Assembly: GCA_017994115.1 (NCBI GenBank)
Contig: JAGOLK010000007.1
Coordinates: 18,508-52,446 of the forward strand
Source: Clostridia bacterium
Lineage (GTDB): Bacteria > Bacillota > Clostridia > Lutisporales > Lutisporaceae
Reading direction: 5' to 3'
DNA length: 33,939 nucleotides
The translations under genes were made by a program, and so were the position numbers. The notes beneath the pieces were generated by a model. The model was not told where the DNA came from. It worked only from the letters and a program-made list of their open reading frames with translations, and searched no databases. This document shows positions 32,100-33,939 of this stretch, piece by piece. Each line of letters begins with the position of its first letter. The stretch's first letter is position 1.

Positions 32100-33611
32100 A
32101 TGAAGTTCGGCAGAGAAAGCGGAATACTTCTGCATCCTACCTCGCTGCCTTCAAGATTCGGTATTGGAGAACTGGGCAGCGAAGCATACGGTTTCGCAGA
32201 TTTTTTGGCCAGAAGCAGGCAGAAGCTTTGGCAAATACTGCCCTTAGGCCCCGTAGGCTATGGAGAATCTCCATATCAGTGCTTTTCTGCTTTTGCAGGC
32301 AATACTATGCTGATAAGCATTGAGAGGCTTATTGAGGATAAGCTTTTACTTCAGGAGGATATCGGGGAGCTGCCTGATTTTGATGCGGGGCTTGTGGAGT
32401 TCGAAAAGGTCAGAGCATTTAAATCTCGCTTGTTCAGAAATGCCTTTAACAGATTTGAAGCCGCCGGCGCCGGTGAAGATTATAACAGGTTCTTAAGGGA
32501 GAACGATTACTGGCTTAATGAGTTTTCTTTTTTTATGGCTTTAAAGGAATACTTCGGAGGAGCTGCCTGGAATCTCTGGGATAAGGAAATAGCCTTCAGG
32601 GATTCCAAAGCAATGGTATATTACAGAGATAAGCTGTCCCGGGAAATTGAGTATCAAAATTTTCTGCAATATGTTTTCTTCAGCCAGTGGAGGCTGTTAA
32701 AAGAATATGCAAATAAACAGGGTATAAAAATAATTGGGGATTTGCCTCTTTTCATATCCTATGACAGCAGTGATGCCTGGTCTCAGAGATATCTGTTCCA
32801 GTTGGATGAGGGGGGCAACCCTTTAAAAACAGCCGGAGTGCCCCCGGATTATTTCAGTGAAACGGGGCAATTCTGGGGAAACCCCCATTACAAATGGAAT
32901 GAGATGGAGAAAGAAGGATTCAAATGGTGGAGAGACAGGCTGGACCTTTTGTTTCAAATGGCAGATATCATCAGGATAGACCATTTTAGAGGCTTCGAAA
33001 GCTACTGGGAGATACCGGCAGGAGAAAAAACGGCACAAAAGGGATGCTGGGTAAAAGCTCCCGGCAGGAAGCTTTTCCAAACCTTAAGAGCACATAGGAA
33101 AGACATGCATATTATTGCTGAAGATCTGGGCTTTATTACCAAGGAAGTGGAAGAGCTGAAAAACGAGTTTGGTTTTCCCGGTATGAAGATATTACAGTTT
33201 ATCTTCGACGGCCCTTTGGAAGAAGAATTGCTTCCGCATAATTTTGAAGAGAATTCGGTTGTATATACCGGAACCCATGACAATGACACTACGGCAGGCT
33301 GGTATCTGAAGATGAAGATAGCAAATCCCAAAGCAGATTATGAGATGAAGGAATACTTTCACATATCAGGAGAAATCGGAGAGAAAGCTATGTGCTGGAC
33401 TCTTATCGAGGCAGCTTTGAACAGCCCTGCGAATACGGCAATAATTCCAATGCAGGATTTGCTGTGCTTGGGAAGTGAGGCACGGATGAATATTCCAAAC
33501 ACAATAGGAGGCAGGAATTGGGGTTGGAGACTTAGAAAAGAGTTGTTGACAACAGAACTGGAGGAGAAGCTTGCGGGCCTGTCAGAGCTGTATGGCAGGA
33601 ATAAGAATTAA
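32100..33611 (+). CDS. malQ: 4-alpha-glucanotransferase (amylomaltase, GH77)
   Basis: A 503-residue cytoplasmic enzyme that transfers alpha-1,4-glucan segments in maltodextrin and glycogen metabolism. Signatures are R-E-S-G-I-L-L-H-P-T-S-L-P-S, G-E-S-P-Y-Q-C-F-S-A-F-A-G-N, G-D-L-P-L-F-I, R-I-D-H-F-R-G-F-E (catalytic nucleophile Asp), I-I-A-E-D-L-G (acid/base Glu) and Y-T-G-T-H-D-N-D-T (transition-state Asp), ending R-M-N-I-P-N-T. Full length, with no gap. GAGGAGG precedes ATG 32100. No other maltodextrin genes lie nearby. Confidence 0.95.
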   Translation: MKFGRESGILLHPTSLPSRFGIGELGSEAYGFADFLARSRQKLWQILPLGPVGYGESPYQCFSAFAGNTMLISIERLIEDKLLLQEDIGELPDFDAGLVEFEKVRAFKSRLFRNAFNRFEAAGAGEDYNRFLRENDYWLNEFSFFMALKEYFGGAAWNLWDKEIAFRDSKAMVYYRDKLSREIEYQNFLQYVFFSQWRLLKEYANKQGIKIIGDLPLFISYDSSDAWSQRYLFQLDEGGNPLKTAGVPPDYFSETGQFWGNPHYKWNEMEKEGFKWWRDRLDLLFQMADIIRIDHFRGFESYWEIPAGEKTAQKGCWVKAPGRKLFQTLRAHRKDMHIIAEDLGFITKEVEELKNEFGFPGMKILQFIFDGPLEEELLPHNFEENSVVYTGTHDNDTTAGWYLKMKIANPKADYEMKEYFHISGEIGEKAMCWTLIEAALNSPANTAIIPMQDLLCLGSEARMNIPNTIGGRNWGWRLRKELLTTELEEKLAGLSELYGRNKN

Positions 33612-33619
33612 TAAAGATA

Positions 33620-33670
33620 ACAATGCAAAAAAAGCTTTGGAAAATCTCCATAGCTTTTTTTGCATTGTTT
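33620..33670 (+). terminator. terminator after malQ
   Basis: ACAATGCAAAAAAAGCT (33620-33636) pairs with AGCTTTTTTTGCATTGT (33652-33668); inside, TGGA/TCCA extends the stem across a bulge. The T-runs make it strong. Confidence 0.85.
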
Positions 33671-33939
33671 GCCCCAAAATGCCGTTTAGCTGTAATTTGA
33701 CACCTAGCTCTCGCTAGGTGGGTATCCGGACATGACTTTCTATCTTCCTCTGCTGTTTATAGACTTCAAATGAGGCCTGATATCAGGTCATGTACCTTGG
33801 ATTCCCGTGTCATCTCTGTAGGTTCAAATACAAGCATATCGAACATCCCAGGATTCGGTTGTTTATTTACTATTATATTAACATAAATCATTAACATAGT
33901 CTATAGAATTATCTGTCGCGGCTTGTATTTTTTATGTAG
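33671..33939. other. right-edge intergenic segment with a hairpin and a doubtful small ORF
   Basis: CACCTAGC (33701-33708) and GCTAGGTG (33713-33720) form a perfect hairpin, loop TCTC. On the minus strand 33766-33891 reads a 41-residue ORF including G-M-F-D-M-L-V-F-E-P-T-E-M and D-L-I-S-G-L-I, without a ribosome site. It may be the remnant of something that continues beyond the window. I do not recognise it. Confidence 0.25.

Noticed and set aside
33766-33891. Possible 41-residue gene at the right edge
   Set aside because: No ribosome site and no recognised family; listed only as a doubtful ORF within the edge segment.

Overview
The window reads as chromosome of an endospore-forming, low-to-moderate GC Gram-positive anaerobe of the class Clostridia. 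The basis is strong GGAGG-type ribosome sites throughout, GTG and TTG starts, a GerQ/CwlJ-type spore pair, and anaerobe-type flavin and ferredoxin proteins. This is inferred from content; no 16S rRNA, tRNA, rRNA or CRISPR was seen.

Layout. (1) 1-2604 is a metalloid/organometal resistance block: a broken ACR3 arsenite pump remnant, a CC/Se-motif protein whose two vicinal cysteines are both replaced by in-frame TGA, a Cys-rich DUF2703 protein, an ArsP/DUF318-type permease whose TPFCSCS cysteine is TGA, and a small CxxC thioredoxin-like protein. I read the three TGAs as selenocysteine codons. This is the most interesting system in the window. (2) 2612-7585 holds a double-domain ThiF/MoeB-type enzyme, an LDCC-motif mini-protein, a response-regulator remnant followed by an intact sensor kinase, LemA and a TPM-domain protein. 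(3) 7934-12912 is a copper module: an HMA/TauE-SafE/cupredoxin-like fusion diverging from copA-copZ-csoR. (4) 13104-19921 is an amino-sugar PTS operon: GntR regulator with a NagR-type operator, EIICB, murQ, nagA, an internally deleted nagB, HPr, EIIA and a frameshifted enzyme I gene. (5) 20000-25733 is a set of regulators and redox proteins: Xre, TetR, FMN-binding protein, EFR1-type flavodoxin/ferredoxin, second TetR, membrane protein, flavodoxin and a DUF438/hemerythrin/PAS protein. (6) 26071-33611 holds the gerQ/cwlJ pair, D-serine ammonia-lyase converging on a class IV aminotransferase, MgtC, 3-methyladenine glycosylase, free methionine-R-sulfoxide reductase and 4-alpha-glucanotransferase.

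Three copies of a long palindromic, non-coding repeat (about 160-280 bp, with different cores) lie at 7618-7884, 25762-26043 and 31311-31472, and an unrelated multi-branched inverted-repeat structure is at 31115-31271. Several genes are decayed: ACR3 (truncated and frameshifted), the response regulator and nagB (only their two ends left), and ptsI (one missing base). The response-regulator and nagB scars keep the start of the gene and its junction to the next gene while losing the middle.

How the genes work together: the first block would bind and export arsenic or organoarsenic species through thiol or selenol chemistry. The copper block senses Cu(I) with CsoR, chaperones it with CopZ and exports it with CopA. 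The PTS operon would import and phosphorylate amino sugars, but as read it lacks an intact NagB and enzyme I, so it depends on other copies or on the sequence being corrected.
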